Of a stretch of DNA of 45,450 nt, positions 18,113-27,241 are shown piece after piece. The stretch lies in NCBI RefSeq assembly GCF_002300555.2, contig NZ_NTHN02000046.1:1-45450 (forward strand). The letters are read 5' to 3'. Below the pieces are notes generated by a model. That model did not search any database and was not told the origin of the DNA. It worked only from the letters and a program-made list of their open reading frames with translations. A program made the position numbers and the translations under genes. Source of the DNA: Alloyangia mangrovi. GTDB lineage: Bacteria; Pseudomonadota; Alphaproteobacteria; Rhodobacterales; Rhodobacteraceae. Numbering within the stretch: the first letter of the stretch is position 1; the number at the start of each line of letters is the position of its first letter.

Positions 18113-19043
18113 TCAGTTTTCAAGCGGATCACCGACCCGCATGATTTCCCACTGTAGCTGCAAACCACTGTGTTGGAAAACCCTTTTTCGAACTTCCTCA
18201 CCCAGACCCTCGAGATCGGCGGCACTTGCCTCGCCGGTGTTCACCAGGAAGTTGGAATGCATCGGGCTCATCTGCGCCCCGCCCCGCGTGGCGCCGCGCA
18301 TCCCGGCCTCGTCGATCACCTTCCAGGCCTTCATCTCATGGGTGTCATCCTCGCGCCCGGTCGAGCTGAAGCCCGCCGGGTTGCGGAAGGTCGAGCCGGC
18401 GGTGCGGTCCTTGGTCGGCTGGGTCTCGTCGCGCTTTTTCAGCTGCGCCTCCATGCGGGCTTCGAGCGCTTCGGGCTCGCCCTGCGGCCCCTCGAAGACC
18501 GCCTCGACCACCACCGCGCCCTCGGGCAGCTCGGACTGGCGGTATTGCAGCTTCAGGTCGGCGGCGGGAAGGTTCACCAGCGCGCCGTCACGGGTCACGG
18601 CGCGAATCTCGACGAGATGGTCGGCGACATAGGTGCCGTAGCAGCCCGCGTTCATCCGCACCGCCCCGCCGATCGAGCCGGGGATGGTGCGCAGGAAGGT
18701 CAGATCCACCCCCGCCTGCGCCGCGCGCTTTGCCACATGCGCATCAAGCGCCGCCGCGCCCGCGGTGACGCGGTTGCCCTCGGTCTCGATGCCGTTGAAG
18801 CCCCGCCCCAGCCGGATCACCACGCCGCGCATGCCGCCGTCACGCACGATGAGGTTCGAGCCGACCCCCATCGGGAAGACCGGCACCGCGGCGGGCAGCG
18901 CGGCAAGGAAGTCCTGCAGGTCCTGCAGATCGGCGGGCTGGAACAGCACTTCGGCGGGTCCGCCGACGCGCAGCCAGGTGAGTTCAGAGAGCGGGCGGCC
19001 CTCGGTGAGGCGGCCACGGACGGGGGGGAAGCTGGTCAATCAT
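18113..19043 (-). CDS. murB: UDP-N-acetylenolpyruvoylglucosamine reductase (start region affected by a homopolymer)
   Basis: MurB reduces UDP-GlcNAc-enolpyruvate to UDP-MurNAc with FAD and NADPH. FAD-domain motifs [27 protein letters not shown] and [17 protein letters not shown] are present, and the C-terminal domain has GSTFRNP, whose Ser is the usual proton donor. As written, the only in-frame start near the N-terminus is a TTG at 19039. If the seven-base run at 19022-19028 is really six, the frame begins at the ATG 19041-19043 and reads MIDQLPPVRGRL, a better N-terminus. The protein is about 309 aa either way. Confidence 0.93.
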
Positions 19044-19091
19044 GGCAGCGTTTTGCCGCGTTCCGTGGCGCGGGTAAAGGCCCCGCGCAGT

Positions 19092-19337
19092 TCAGGAGAC
19101 CCGGGCGCGCAGCCAGCGCCAAAGGTAGAGCACCGGCCAACGCAGCACGCTCACCCCGGCCAGCAGCACCAGCAGCGCCACCCAGGGCCCGTTCTGCCAC
19201 CAGACCCAGCCAAGCAGCGGCAGGCCAAGCGCGATCAGCACGTAGGCCCGCGTCCAGTGGTTGTCGCGCGAGGGCAGCACGCCAAGCACATTGGCCAGCA
19301 CCAGCCAGGCGCAGGCGAGGAAGAGCGATAGTGTCAT
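19092..19337 (-). CDS. DUF2484 family membrane protein
   Basis: This 81-aa protein has two or three hydrophobic segments (about 3-20, 31-50 and 52-66) and a basic C-terminus (LYLWRWLRARVS). It matches the DUF2484 family, which I know from Rhodobacteraceae next to murB; no function is established. It lies 48 bases before murB and about 78 after the other small membrane gene, on the same strand, so it is probably co-transcribed with the mur genes. Confidence 0.8.
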   Translation of the reverse strand: MTLSLFLACAWLVLANVLGVLPSRDNHWTRAYVLIALGLPLLGWVWWQNGPWVALLVLLAGVSVLRWPVLYLWRWLRARVS

Positions 19338-19414
19338 GCGGCATCTCCGGCGGCTGGGGCCAGAGTGGCGCAGGTTCGAGAAGCTCGCAATAGCCGGGCG
19401 GAAGTGCCTTCGCC

Positions 19415-19642
19415 TCAGACCAGCATCCCCGTGAGGAAGCGCCGCACCGGCCAGGCCACCAACAACCCTCCCCCGGTGCTGGCCAGCAAGGCGGCACTGC
19501 CGGTGGGGTCGTGGTGGATCTGCAGCGCCAGCCCCGCGAAGAAGGCCAGCGCGAAGAAAAAGACGAGGCGGCGCAGGATCCCCAGCACCGCCACCGCGGA
19601 GAGGAGCACGATCACCCCCGCGATGGCCCAGAGCACGCTCAT
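19415..19642 (-). CDS. Small hypothetical membrane protein
   Basis: From the ATG at 19640-19642 this encodes 75 aa with two hydrophobic stretches (about 2-21 and 27-42) and a third weaker one (50-64), ending in VRRFLTGMLV. I do not recognise a family. It starts 13 bases after the murC stop on the same strand, so it is almost certainly translated from the dcw transcript. A longer in-frame start further upstream exists but would overlap murC heavily. Confidence 0.7.
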   Translation of the reverse strand: MSVLWAIAGVIVLLSAVAVLGILRRLVFFFALAFFAGLALQIHHDPTGSAALLASTGGGLLVAWPVRRFLTGMLV

Positions 19643-19655
19643 GGCCGGCCCCGGC

Positions 19656-21089
19656 TCACTTCTCCAGCCGCGCGGGCAGGTTGTTGGCCCAGGACGAGAT
19701 CGTCCCCGCACCAAGGCAGACCACCATGTCACCCGGACGCGCCTGTTCGCGCACCAGCCGCTCGAGGTCATCCTCGGAGAGGATCGCGCGGGCGTGGCGG
19801 TGGCCATGGCGGATCAGCCCGGCCACGAGGTCATCGCGCGAGGCTCCGGGGATCGGGTCCTCGCCGGCGGCATAGACCTCGGCAATGGCGACCACGTCGG
19901 CCTCGTTGAAGCAGGTGCAGAAATCGTCGAAGAGCGAGTGCAGGCGCGAGTAGCGGTGCGGCTGGTGGACGGCGATGACCCGGCCCTCCGAGGCCTGGCG
20001 CGCGGCCTTGAGCACGGCGGCGATCTCGACCGGGTGGTGGCCGTAGTCGTCGATGATCGTCACCCCGTTCACCTCGCCGACGCGGGTGAAACGGCGATTG
20101 ACGCCGCCGAAGCTTGCCAGCGCCGAGCGGATCTCGTCGGCGGTCATGCCCAGATGCCGCGCCACGGCCACCGCGGAAAGAGCGTTCGACACGTTGTGGT
20201 CACCCGGCATCGGCAGGGTGCAGCCCTCGATCACGAGACCCTCGGCCTGCAGCGCCACGTCGAAATGCGCCACACCCTTTTCGTAGCGCAGGTTGATCGC
20301 GCGCACGTCGGCCTGGGCGTTGAACCCGTAGGTGATCACCCTGCGATCCGACACCCGGCCCACCAGCGCCTGCACCTCGGGGTGATCGGTGCAGCACACC
20401 GCCAGCCCGTAGAAGGGGATGTTCGAGACGAACTGGTAGAAGCCGTCACGCAGCTTCTCGATCGAGCCCCAGTGCTCCATGTGCTCGGGGTCGATGTTGG
20501 TGACGATGGCGATGGTCGCCGGAAGCCGGTTGAAGGTGCCGTCGCTCTCGTCGGCCTCGACCACCATCCACTCACCGAGCCCGACGCGGGCGTTCGAGCC
20601 GTAGGCGTGGATGATGCCGCCATTGATCACGGTGGGGTCAAGATCGCCGGCATCGAGCAGAGTCGCGACCATGGTGGTGGTCGTGGTCTTGCCGTGGGTG
20701 CCCGCCACCGCGATGTTCGACTTGAGCCGCATCAGCTCGGCCAGCATCTCGGCCCGGCGCACCACCGGCAGTCCGCGCCGCCGCGCCTCGTCGAGCTCGG
20801 GGTTGCCCGGCTTGATTGCCGAAGAGATCACCACCACCTGCGCGTTCTCGAGGTTCTCGGCGCGCTGGCCCTCGAAGACCACGGCCCCCAGCGAGACAAG
20901 CCGCTCGGTGATCTTGGAGCACTTGAGGTCCGAGCCCTGCACCGCGTAGCCGTGGTTCAGCAGCACCTCCGCGATGCCCGACATGCCGATGCCGCCGATG
21001 CCGACGAAATGGATCGGGCCAACATCGCCCGGAAGCTTGGTTGCCGGGCTCATGCGCGCGCCTTCCTCGGTGAATTTCTCATGTTTCAT
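19656..21089 (-). CDS. murC: UDP-N-acetylmuramate-L-alanine ligase
   Basis: MurC adds L-Ala to UDP-MurNAc, the first amino acid of the stem peptide. The N-terminal nucleotide-sugar loop is [15 protein letters not shown] (27-41), the ATP P-loop AGTHGKTTT at 129-137, followed by the Mur-ligase ADESDGTF and C-terminal [10 protein letters not shown]. The 477-aa length is normal. I use the ATG at 21087-21089 because it overlaps the murG stop (ATGA); an internal ATG 12 codons later is also possible. Confidence 0.97.
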   Translation of the reverse strand: MKHEKFTEEGARMSPATKLPGDVGPIHFVGIGGIGMSGIAEVLLNHGYAVQGSDLKCSKITERLVSLGAVVFEGQRAENLENAQVVVISSAIKPGNPELDEARRRGLPVVRRAEMLAELMRLKSNIAVAGTHGKTTTTTMVATLLDAGDLDPTVINGGIIHAYGSNARVGLGEWMVVEADESDGTFNRLPATIAIVTNIDPEHMEHWGSIEKLRDGFYQFVSNIPFYGLAVCCTDHPEVQALVGRVSDRRVITYGFNAQADVRAINLRYEKGVAHFDVALQAEGLVIEGCTLPMPGDHNVSNALSAVAVARHLGMTADEIRSALASFGGVNRRFTRVGEVNGVTIIDDYGHHPVEIAAVLKAARQASEGRVIAVHQPHRYSRLHSLFDDFCTCFNEADVVAIAEVYAAGEDPIPGASRDDLVAGLIRHGHRHARAILSEDDLERLVREQARPGDMVVCLGAGTISSWANNLPARLEK

Positions 21090-22288
21090 CTCTGCCCCGT
21101 CTCCTGCTCATACGCCTGCTCTTCTTCGCCGGGGTCATAGGCCTCCGGCTCTGCGTCGTATGTATCCTCGGATCCGAATCCTGCCAGTTCCTCGACCATC
21201 TGCGCCAGCCCCAGCGCTGCGTCAGGGTGCGAGACCGACAGCGCGGCACGCGACATCTGAGCGGCGCCCTGGGGGTTGCAGAGCACGGCCATCATCGCCT
21301 CGGTCATCGCCTCGACCGAGAGCTTGCTCTCCGGGATGCGGATCGCGGCGCCGGCATCGACGAGCCCCTGCGCGTTGACCGTCTGGTGATCCGCAAGCGC
21401 AGCCGCATAGGGGATGAGGATCGAGGGGCGCCCGATCACCGAAATGTCGGCCACGGAAGACGCCCCCGAGCGCGAGATCACCAATTGCGCCTCGGACATG
21501 CGCGCGGGCACGTCGTTGAAGAAGGGCTGCACCTCGGCGTCAATGCCGTGCTCGTAGTAGAATTTCGCGACCCGCTCACCATCCTCGTCGCGGGCCTGGT
21601 GGCTGATGCGCAGGTGGCGCAGCAGCTCCATCGGCAGCCGCTCGATGGCAGGGGGCACGACGTCCGACAGGATACGCGCGCCCTGCGATCCGCCGATCAC
21701 CAGCAGCGACATCGGGTAGTCGCCCGGCGGGATGTAGCCCGCCCCGGCGCGCTCGCGCACGGCGTTGCGCACCGGGTTGCCGACGGGGATGCCCTCGACC
21801 CCCTCGGGAAGCCGCGTCGGCCAGGTGCCGCAGGCGACGGCGTCGACCTTGCGGGCGAACTTCTCGTTCACCTTGCCGAGCACGCCGTTCTGCTCGTGGA
21901 TCATCGCGGGCAGCTTCAGCAGCCGCGCCGCGCCGAGCGCCGGGATCGACGGGTAGCCGCCGAAGCCCACCACCACGTTCGGCCGGTCGCGGCGGAAGCG
22001 CCGGGCCATGGACAGCACGCCCTTCACGATGCGCAGCGGCACCATCGCCTTGGAGACGATGCCGCCCCGCGCGAAGGTGGCCGAGGAGACCTCCTCGATC
22101 TCGGTGGAATGGGGAAAACCGCCGGTATAGCGCGCGCCGCGCGCATCGGTCGAGAGCTTCACCCGCCAGCCGCGGCGCAGCATGATCTCGGCCAGCGCCT
22201 GTGCCGGGAACATGTGCCCACCGGTGCCGCCCGCCGCGATAACCAGAAGGGGCTGCCTGCCTTGGTCCGGCCCGCCGTGTTGCGCCAT
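21086..22288 (-). CDS. murG: UDP-GlcNAc:lipid I N-acetylglucosaminyltransferase
   Basis: MurG converts lipid I to lipid II on the inner face of the membrane. The N-terminal glycine-rich loop GGTGGH is at residues 20-25 (catalytic His25), with a second loop IGGSQGA and a donor-binding region [12 protein letters not shown]. At 400 aa it is longer than E. coli MurG (355 aa). The extra length is mostly an acidic C-terminal tail (about 371-400, rich in Glu, Asp and Tyr). The gap to ftsW upstream is 154 bases and holds a small GCGGGG/CCCCGC hairpin. Confidence 0.97.
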   Translation of the reverse strand: MAQHGGPDQGRQPLLVIAAGGTGGHMFPAQALAEIMLRRGWRVKLSTDARGARYTGGFPHSTEIEEVSSATFARGGIVSKAMVPLRIVKGVLSMARRFRRDRPNVVVGFGGYPSIPALGAARLLKLPAMIHEQNGVLGKVNEKFARKVDAVACGTWPTRLPEGVEGIPVGNPVRNAVRERAGAGYIPPGDYPMSLLVIGGSQGARILSDVVPPAIERLPMELLRHLRISHQARDEDGERVAKFYYEHGIDAEVQPFFNDVPARMSEAQLVISRSGASSVADISVIGRPSILIPYAAALADHQTVNAQGLVDAGAAIRIPESKLSVEAMTEAMMAVLCNPQGAAQMSRAALSVSHPDAALGLAQMVEELAGFGSEDTYDAEPEAYDPGEEEQAYEQETGQR

Positions 22289-22442
22289 GTGCTCGACCTC
22301 GTTCCTGCGCGGGGTCTTGTGCCCCGCTGCCTCAATTCATCACCGCACCGACTCGTCTCGTGACCCGGGCGCGCTGACACGGTTTCGCGCCCGTCTAACG
22401 CAGCCGGGCACGGCGCGAAAGCGCCGCATCCCGGGCCCCGGA

Positions 22443-23609
22443 TCAGCGCATCCTTGCGCGCAGGATCTCGCCGATCTCGCCCTGCGGGCGGGTGCGGGTG
22501 AAGGCCAGCAGCATGCCGACGGCGATGCCGCCCGCGATCAGCGACGAGCCGCCGTAGCTGACGAAGGGCAGCGTCATGCCCTTGGCGGGCAGCAGGCGCA
22601 CGGCGACGCCCATGTTGATCATCGCCTGCACGCCGAACATCGCGGCAAGGCCGGTGCCCGCAAGGCGGATGAACGGATCGCGCTCGCGCATCAGCCGCAG
22701 CATCGAGCGCACCACCACGGTGGCGTAGAGCGCGATGATCACCATGACCAGCACCAGCCCGTATTCCTCGGCGGCGACGGCGATGATGAAGTCGGTATGG
22801 GCGTCCGGCAGCGACCATTTCACCTGCCCCTCGCCCACGCCAACGCCAAAGAAGCCGCCCTCGCGGATGGCGTTGGTGGCATAGCCGAGCTGGGTCGTCG
22901 GATCGACGTCGGGCGTCAGGAAGCCGTCGATCCGGCGGGCGAAGTGTTCCGAGTTGTTGTAGGCAAAGGTCCCGCCCAGCACCACGAGCCCGGCAAGGCC
23001 GAGCAGCAGGAACATCGGCGCGCCGCCGACAAACCACATCACGCCCCAACCGAAGAGCACCAGGCAGGCCTGCCCGAAGTCGGGCTGCAGCGCGAGAGTG
23101 ATGACGATGGTGCAGGTCAGGGCAAAGGACCAGCTCTTGCCCGGCGGGCCGCCGATCTCCTGGCTCGCGGCCATCAGCCAGGCGGCGACCACGGCAAAGA
23201 CCGGCTTGAGGAACTCCGAGGGCTGCACCGAGGCAAAGCCCAGCGAGTACCAGCGCACCGCGCCCTTGCCGAAGTCGGTGCCCAGAACCGGCAGCGCCAG
23301 CAGTGACACGAAGGCGAAGGCAAAGCCGATCACCGCCGCGCGGCGCACCATCACCGGGGTCATCAGCGAGGTGAAGAACATCGCGGTCAGCGCCAGCCCG
23401 CCAAAGAAGGCCTGCCGCTGCACGTAGTGGAAGGGCGCGAAGCCGTTGCGCTCGGCCAGCGGCGGCGAGGCCGCGAGCCCCAGCAGGATGCCGACCCCGA
23501 AGAGCATCAGCACGCAGGACAGCGACCATCTGTCCACCGTCCGCCACCACTTGGGCAGGACAGGTTCGCCATCGCGCACGGAGACCGCGCCGTAGACCAT
23601 TTCCGTCAT
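22443..23609 (-). CDS. ftsW: Lipid II polymerase of the divisome, FtsW
   Basis: FtsW is a SEDS-family glycosyltransferase that polymerises septal peptidoglycan together with FtsI. It is very hydrophobic, with about ten membrane segments. SEDS landmarks include GAVRWYSLGFASVQPSEFLK and, near the end, LPFVSYGGSS. I start at the ATG 23607-23609 (MTEMVYGAVSV, 388 aa). An earlier in-frame start at 23672 would add 21 polar residues and lies in a region with a TCCGGG-TTTT-CCCGGA hairpin. It is divergent from the flavoprotein gene, so the 164 bases between them hold promoters in both directions. Confidence 0.96.
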   Translation of the reverse strand: MTEMVYGAVSVRDGEPVLPKWWRTVDRWSLSCVLMLFGVGILLGLAASPPLAERNGFAPFHYVQRQAFFGGLALTAMFFTSLMTPVMVRRAAVIGFAFAFVSLLALPVLGTDFGKGAVRWYSLGFASVQPSEFLKPVFAVVAAWLMAASQEIGGPPGKSWSFALTCTIVITLALQPDFGQACLVLFGWGVMWFVGGAPMFLLLGLAGLVVLGGTFAYNNSEHFARRIDGFLTPDVDPTTQLGYATNAIREGGFFGVGVGEGQVKWSLPDAHTDFIIAVAAEEYGLVLVMVIIALYATVVVRSMLRLMRERDPFIRLAGTGLAAMFGVQAMINMGVAVRLLPAKGMTLPFVSYGGSSLIAGGIAVGMLLAFTRTRPQGEIGEILRARMR

Positions 23610-23773
23610 GGGAATACCGCTCAATTTGCCTGATCGTCCGGGTTTTCCCGGATCTTGCGGCGAGGCTAGCACCTGCGCTGCCCTTTGGGAAGAGCGCGGG
23701 GCGCCGCCGCCCGGGCGACGTGCCGCATCCGCCCGCTCTTGCGGCGCGGCGCGATCCGGTGTTTCAGGGCGCC

Positions 23774-24952
23774 ATGCAGATCAAGACGCTCATCCTCGGC
23801 GCCGGCGCGGCCGGCCTCATGTGCGCGGCCCATGCGGGACCGGGCACGCTGGTCATCGACCATGCCCGCGCGCCGGGCGAGAAGATCCGCATCTCGGGCG
23901 GCGGGCGCTGCAACTTCACCAATCTCGGCACCGAGCCGGCCCGCTTCCTGTCGCAGAACCCGCATTTCTGCAAATCGGCACTGGCGCGCTACACGCAGTG
24001 GGACTTCATCGAGCTGGTCTCGCGCCACGGCATCGCCTGGCACGAAAAGACCCTCGGGCAGCTGTTCTGCGACGGCAAGGCGACGCAGATCGTCGCCATG
24101 CTGCTGCGCGAGATGGAAGCGGCGGGGGCCGAACTCTGGCTGCAGACCGCGCTGCGCGAGCTGACCCATGCCGACGGTACCTATACCGCCCGCCTCGAGC
24201 GCGACGGGCGCGAGACGGTGGTCCAGGCGCAGAACCTCGTGGTGGCCACCGGCGGGCGCTCGATCCCCAAGATGGGCGCCACAGGGCTTGCCTATGACAT
24301 CGCCGGGCAGTTCGGCCACGCGCTGGTCGCGCCCCGCCCCGGCCTCGTGCCGCTGACTTTCCCCGAGGGGCGCTTCGCCGATCTCGCCGGGGTCTCGCTG
24401 CCCGCCCGGGTCACCGCGAATGGCACCAGCTTCGACGAGGCGCTGCTCTTCACCCACCGCGGGCTCTCGGGGCCGTCGATCCTTCAGGCGTCGAGCTACT
24501 GGCACGAGGGCGAGGAGATCACCGTCAACCTCTCCCCTGCCCTCGATCCCGCCGCCCATCTGCGCGCCGCGCGCAAGGGCGCGGGCAAGCGCTCGCTGAC
24601 CACCGAGCTGAGACAGATCCTGCCCGAGCGCCTGGTCGGCCATCTCGCCGATCACCTCGACCTCTCGGGCAATCTCGCGGACCTCTCGGACAAGCGCGCC
24701 GAGACGCTCTCTGAATCGCTGCGGAACTGGACCCTGCGCCCCTCCGGCTCCGAAGGCTGGCGCACTGCCGAAGTGACGCTCGGCGGGGTCAATACAGACG
24801 GGCTGAACAGCAAGACCATGGCCTCCAAGACCGTGCCCGGGCTGCACTTCATCGGCGAGGCGGTGGACGTGACCGGCTGGCTCGGCGGCTACAACTTCCA
24901 GTGGGCCTGGGCCTCGGGTGCAGCGGCCGGGCGGAGCCTTGCCGCGGGCTGA
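23774..24952 (+). CDS. HI0933-family flavoprotein (NAD(P)/FAD-dependent oxidoreductase, TIGR03862-like)
   Basis: The N-terminus has the Rossmann dinucleotide motif LILGAGAAGLMCA, then the HI0933 signature APGEKIRISGGGRCNFTN, a second VVATGGRSIPKMGATG motif and the C-terminal FIGEAVDVTGWLGGYNFQWAWASG. This 392-aa protein belongs to the YhiN/HI0933 flavoproteins; the substrate is unknown, although some relatives are named aminoacetone oxidase. I start at ATG 23774 since an upstream in-frame start adds non-homologous residues. It interrupts the dcw cluster on the opposite strand, divergent from ftsW, so it is regulated separately. Confidence 0.9.
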   Translation: MQIKTLILGAGAAGLMCAAHAGPGTLVIDHARAPGEKIRISGGGRCNFTNLGTEPARFLSQNPHFCKSALARYTQWDFIELVSRHGIAWHEKTLGQLFCDGKATQIVAMLLREMEAAGAELWLQTALRELTHADGTYTARLERDGRETVVQAQNLVVATGGRSIPKMGATGLAYDIAGQFGHALVAPRPGLVPLTFPEGRFADLAGVSLPARVTANGTSFDEALLFTHRGLSGPSILQASSYWHEGEEITVNLSPALDPAAHLRAARKGAGKRSLTTELRQILPERLVGHLADHLDLSGNLADLSDKRAETLSESLRNWTLRPSGSEGWRTAEVTLGGVNTDGLNSKTMASKTVPGLHFIGEAVDVTGWLGGYNFQWAWASGAAAGRSLAAG

Positions 24953-24968
24953 TCCCGGCCTCTTGAAT

Positions 24969-25006
24969 TTGTCATCCGTCCGTTACATTTTGTCATGCGA
25001 TTGTCA
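24969..25006 (+). promoter_or_regulatory. Three phased TTGTCA repeats before the unknown gene
   Basis: TTGTCA occurs at 24969-24974, 24990-24995 and 25001-25006. Starts are 21 and 11 bases apart (two turns and one turn), so all three face the same side of the DNA. The stretch is AT-rich relative to its flanks and ends 15 bases before the next start codon. This looks like an operator/promoter region, with no regulator identified. Confidence 0.45.
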
Positions 25007-25020
25007 CATCAGGCAGCCTC

Positions 25021-25689
25021 ATGGCGTTCACCGACCACCCGACCCTCTACCCCAGCAACTGGCTCCGGGACCTGCACGCGCAGGTGCCGCGCAAGGTCGT
25101 GCGGGATTTCTGGAACCGCCTGCGCTACGGCGAAGGGGCGCCTCTGTCGGACGAGCTGATCCGGGTCGATGCGCGCGACGTGAACTACACCTATGCCGGC
25201 AAGCCGAAGCTGCGTCGCCAGCAGAGCGGCATGATCCTTGGCGGGGACTGGGACCTGCCGCGGCAGTCGGTCGAGGACAGTCGCAAGCTGCTGAGCTGCC
25301 GCCTGCACTTCGAGGGCGGCACCCCCTGGCGCGACACCCCGCTGTTCCAGAAGCTGCTGACCGAGATCGCCGCCGGCAAGACCCCCGATGATTGCGCCAC
25401 GGAAGAGGAACTGGTGGCCCGCTACCAGCGCCTCGACGCGGTGTTCGAGGAGACGCGCCGCCGGGGCCGCCTGCTCTCGCGCGCCGAGCTGCCCGAATAC
25501 TTCCGCCGCGAGCACGGCGGCATCCTGCTGCACGTTGGGCGCGACGGCACCCTGCTACGCGCCGGCGGCGGGGCACACCGGTTTGCCATCGCGCGGATCC
25601 TCGGCCTCAAGAAGATCCCCGCGCAGCTTGGCGTGGTACACCCGCAGGCCTTCTACGGCGGGCTGCTGGCAGGGCTGCGCGAGACCTGA
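25021..25689 (+). CDS. Uncharacterised protein with a ParB-like C-terminal motif
   Basis: I do not recognise a named function. The 222-aa protein is soluble and basic. A GGDWDLP motif is at 74-80, a SVEDSRKLLSCRLHFEGGTPWRDT stretch follows from 83, in which the WRDT is characteristic, and a helical segment spans about 128-160. The C-terminal part has GILLHVGRDG (167-176) and GAHRFAIARILGLKKIP (184-200), which resembles the G-x-HR-x-A-IA core of ParB/sulfiredoxin-like domains. The GGDWD plus HR combination recalls an uncharacterised family also seen in marine and archaeal genomes. It lies between murD and the flavoprotein on +, with its own AT-rich upstream region, and looks like an accessory insertion. 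Confidence 0.7.
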   Translation: MAFTDHPTLYPSNWLRDLHAQVPRKVVRDFWNRLRYGEGAPLSDELIRVDARDVNYTYAGKPKLRRQQSGMILGGDWDLPRQSVEDSRKLLSCRLHFEGGTPWRDTPLFQKLLTEIAAGKTPDDCATEEELVARYQRLDAVFEETRRRGRLLSRAELPEYFRREHGGILLHVGRDGTLLRAGGGAHRFAIARILGLKKIPAQLGVVHPQAFYGGLLAGLRET

Positions 25690-25710
25690 AGCCCCGCGCG
25701 CCCGCTGCGG

Positions 25711-27114
25711 TCAGAGTGCCGCATGCACCTTCGCCGCGAAATCCTCGCCGCGCTTCTCGAAACTGTCGTACTGGTCGAAGCTGGCCGCAGCCGGCGCCAG
25801 AAGCACCACGTCGCCCGGCTGCGCCTCGGCGCGGGCCTTGGCCACGGCGGTCGCCATGTCGGTGCAGATCTCGGCCTCCACCCCCGGCAGGCCAAGCGCA
25901 AAGGTCGCCGCCTCGCGTCCGATCACATAGGCCTTGGTGACATTGGGCAGCCCCGGCGCGAGCCCGGCGAGCCCGCCCTCCTTCATCAGCCCGCCGCAGA
26001 TCCAGCGGATGTTCTTGAACGCCAGCAGCGCCTTGACCGCCGCGTCGACGTTGGTGGCCTTGCTGTCGTTGACGTAGCTCACGCCCTCTGCCTCGGCCAC
26101 GATCTGGCTGCGGTGCGGCAGCCCCTCGAAGCTGTGGAAGGCCGCCTCGATCTGCCGCGGCGCGACGCCGAGCGCCCGGCAGGCCGCATAGGCGGCGCAG
26201 GCGTTCTGGTGGTTGTGTGCGCCCGGCAGGCCCTTGACCGGGCGCAGGTCGATCGAGGCCACCTGCCGCCCCTTGCGCCACTCGGTGAGAAAGCCCTTGC
26301 GCGCGTAGACCAGCCAGCCCGGCCCGCCCAGCTTGGTGCCCGAGGAGACGCGGATCACCCGGTCATCGGTTGCCGCCTCGGAGAGCTGGTTGGCGAGGTA
26401 AAGCCCCTCCTTCTCGTCCACGCCGATGACGCAGCGGTCCGGCCCGCCCTCGGCGAAGAGCCGGCGCTTGGCGGCGAAATAGCCGCCCATGCCGGCGTGC
26501 CGGTCGAGATGGTCGGGCGAGAGATTGGTGAAGACCGCCACATCCGGGGTCAGCGCGCGGGCAAGGTCGGTCTGGTAGCTCGACAGCTCCAGCACGACGA
26601 TGCCTCCGTCCTCGGGCGGATCGATGTCGAGCACGCCGCGGCCGATGTTGCCGGCCAGCTGGCTCTCGCGCCCGGAGCTCTGCAGGATGTGGTGGATCAG
26701 CGCCGAGGTGGTGGACTTGCCATTCGAGCCTGTCACCGCGACGACGCGCGGCGGCATGTCGTACATGTCCCAGTCGGAACCGGCGCCTGAAAGCGCGCGA
26801 AAGAAGAGACCGATATCATTGTCCACCGGCACGCCCGCCGCCCAGGCGGCAGCAATCACCGGGTTCGGCTCGGGGTAGAGATGCGGGATACCGGGGGAGA
26901 CCACCAGCCAGTCGACCCCGTCGAAGCCACCCTCCCGGGCCAGCTCGCGGCTCTCGAAACCCTCGGCCTCGGCCATCTCGCGCGCAGAGGCATTGTCGTC
27001 CCAGACCAGCACCGAGGCGCCGCCCTCGCGCAGTGCCCGCGCTGCCGAAAGGCCCGAGCGGCCAAGCCCCAGCACCGCGACGGTGCGCTCCTCAAAGCCG
27101 GATACCGGAATCAT
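25711..27114 (-). CDS. murD: UDP-N-acetylmuramoyl-L-alanine-D-glutamate ligase
   Basis: MurD adds D-Glu to UDP-MurNAc-L-Ala in the cytosol. The N-terminal Rossmann-like domain begins [14 protein letters not shown], the ATP P-loop GSNGKSTT is at 129-136, the central domain has LSPDHLDRH and the C-terminal domain has NDSKATN. At 467 aa it is slightly longer than E. coli MurD. It is convergent with the unknown + gene, whose stop is only 21 bases away, and follows mraY after a 127-base gap with two hairpins. Confidence 0.97.
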   Translation of the reverse strand: MIPVSGFEERTVAVLGLGRSGLSAARALREGGASVLVWDDNASAREMAEAEGFESRELAREGGFDGVDWLVVSPGIPHLYPEPNPVIAAAWAAGVPVDNDIGLFFRALSGAGSDWDMYDMPPRVVAVTGSNGKSTTSALIHHILQSSGRESQLAGNIGRGVLDIDPPEDGGIVVLELSSYQTDLARALTPDVAVFTNLSPDHLDRHAGMGGYFAAKRRLFAEGGPDRCVIGVDEKEGLYLANQLSEAATDDRVIRVSSGTKLGGPGWLVYARKGFLTEWRKGRQVASIDLRPVKGLPGAHNHQNACAAYAACRALGVAPRQIEAAFHSFEGLPHRSQIVAEAEGVSYVNDSKATNVDAAVKALLAFKNIRWICGGLMKEGGLAGLAPGLPNVTKAYVIGREAATFALGLPGVEAEICTDMATAVAKARAEAQPGDVVLLAPAAASFDQYDSFEKRGEDFAAKVHAAL

Positions 27115-27186
27115 GCCACTGCCCTCTTGCCTGCGATTGCCCTTGCCTCACGGCTAGCGCATCGGCGCGGCGCGCACCAGAGCGCG

Positions 27187-27232
27187 GCAAATCTCGTCGG
27201 AGAGATTTGCAGCCTCCTTCGAAGGAGGCTGC
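27187..27232. repeat. Double hairpin between mraY and murD
   Basis: GCAAATCTC (27187-27195) pairs with GAGATTTGC (27202-27210). Immediately adjoining, sharing two bases, is a perfect 24-bp palindrome at 27209-27232 (GCAGCCTCCT, TCGA, AGGAGGCTGC). Neither is followed by a T-run on -. They may slow or process the transcript between mraY and murD; the palindrome contains both CCTCC and GGAGG. Confidence 0.65.
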
Positions 27233-27241
27233 ATCCCCGCC

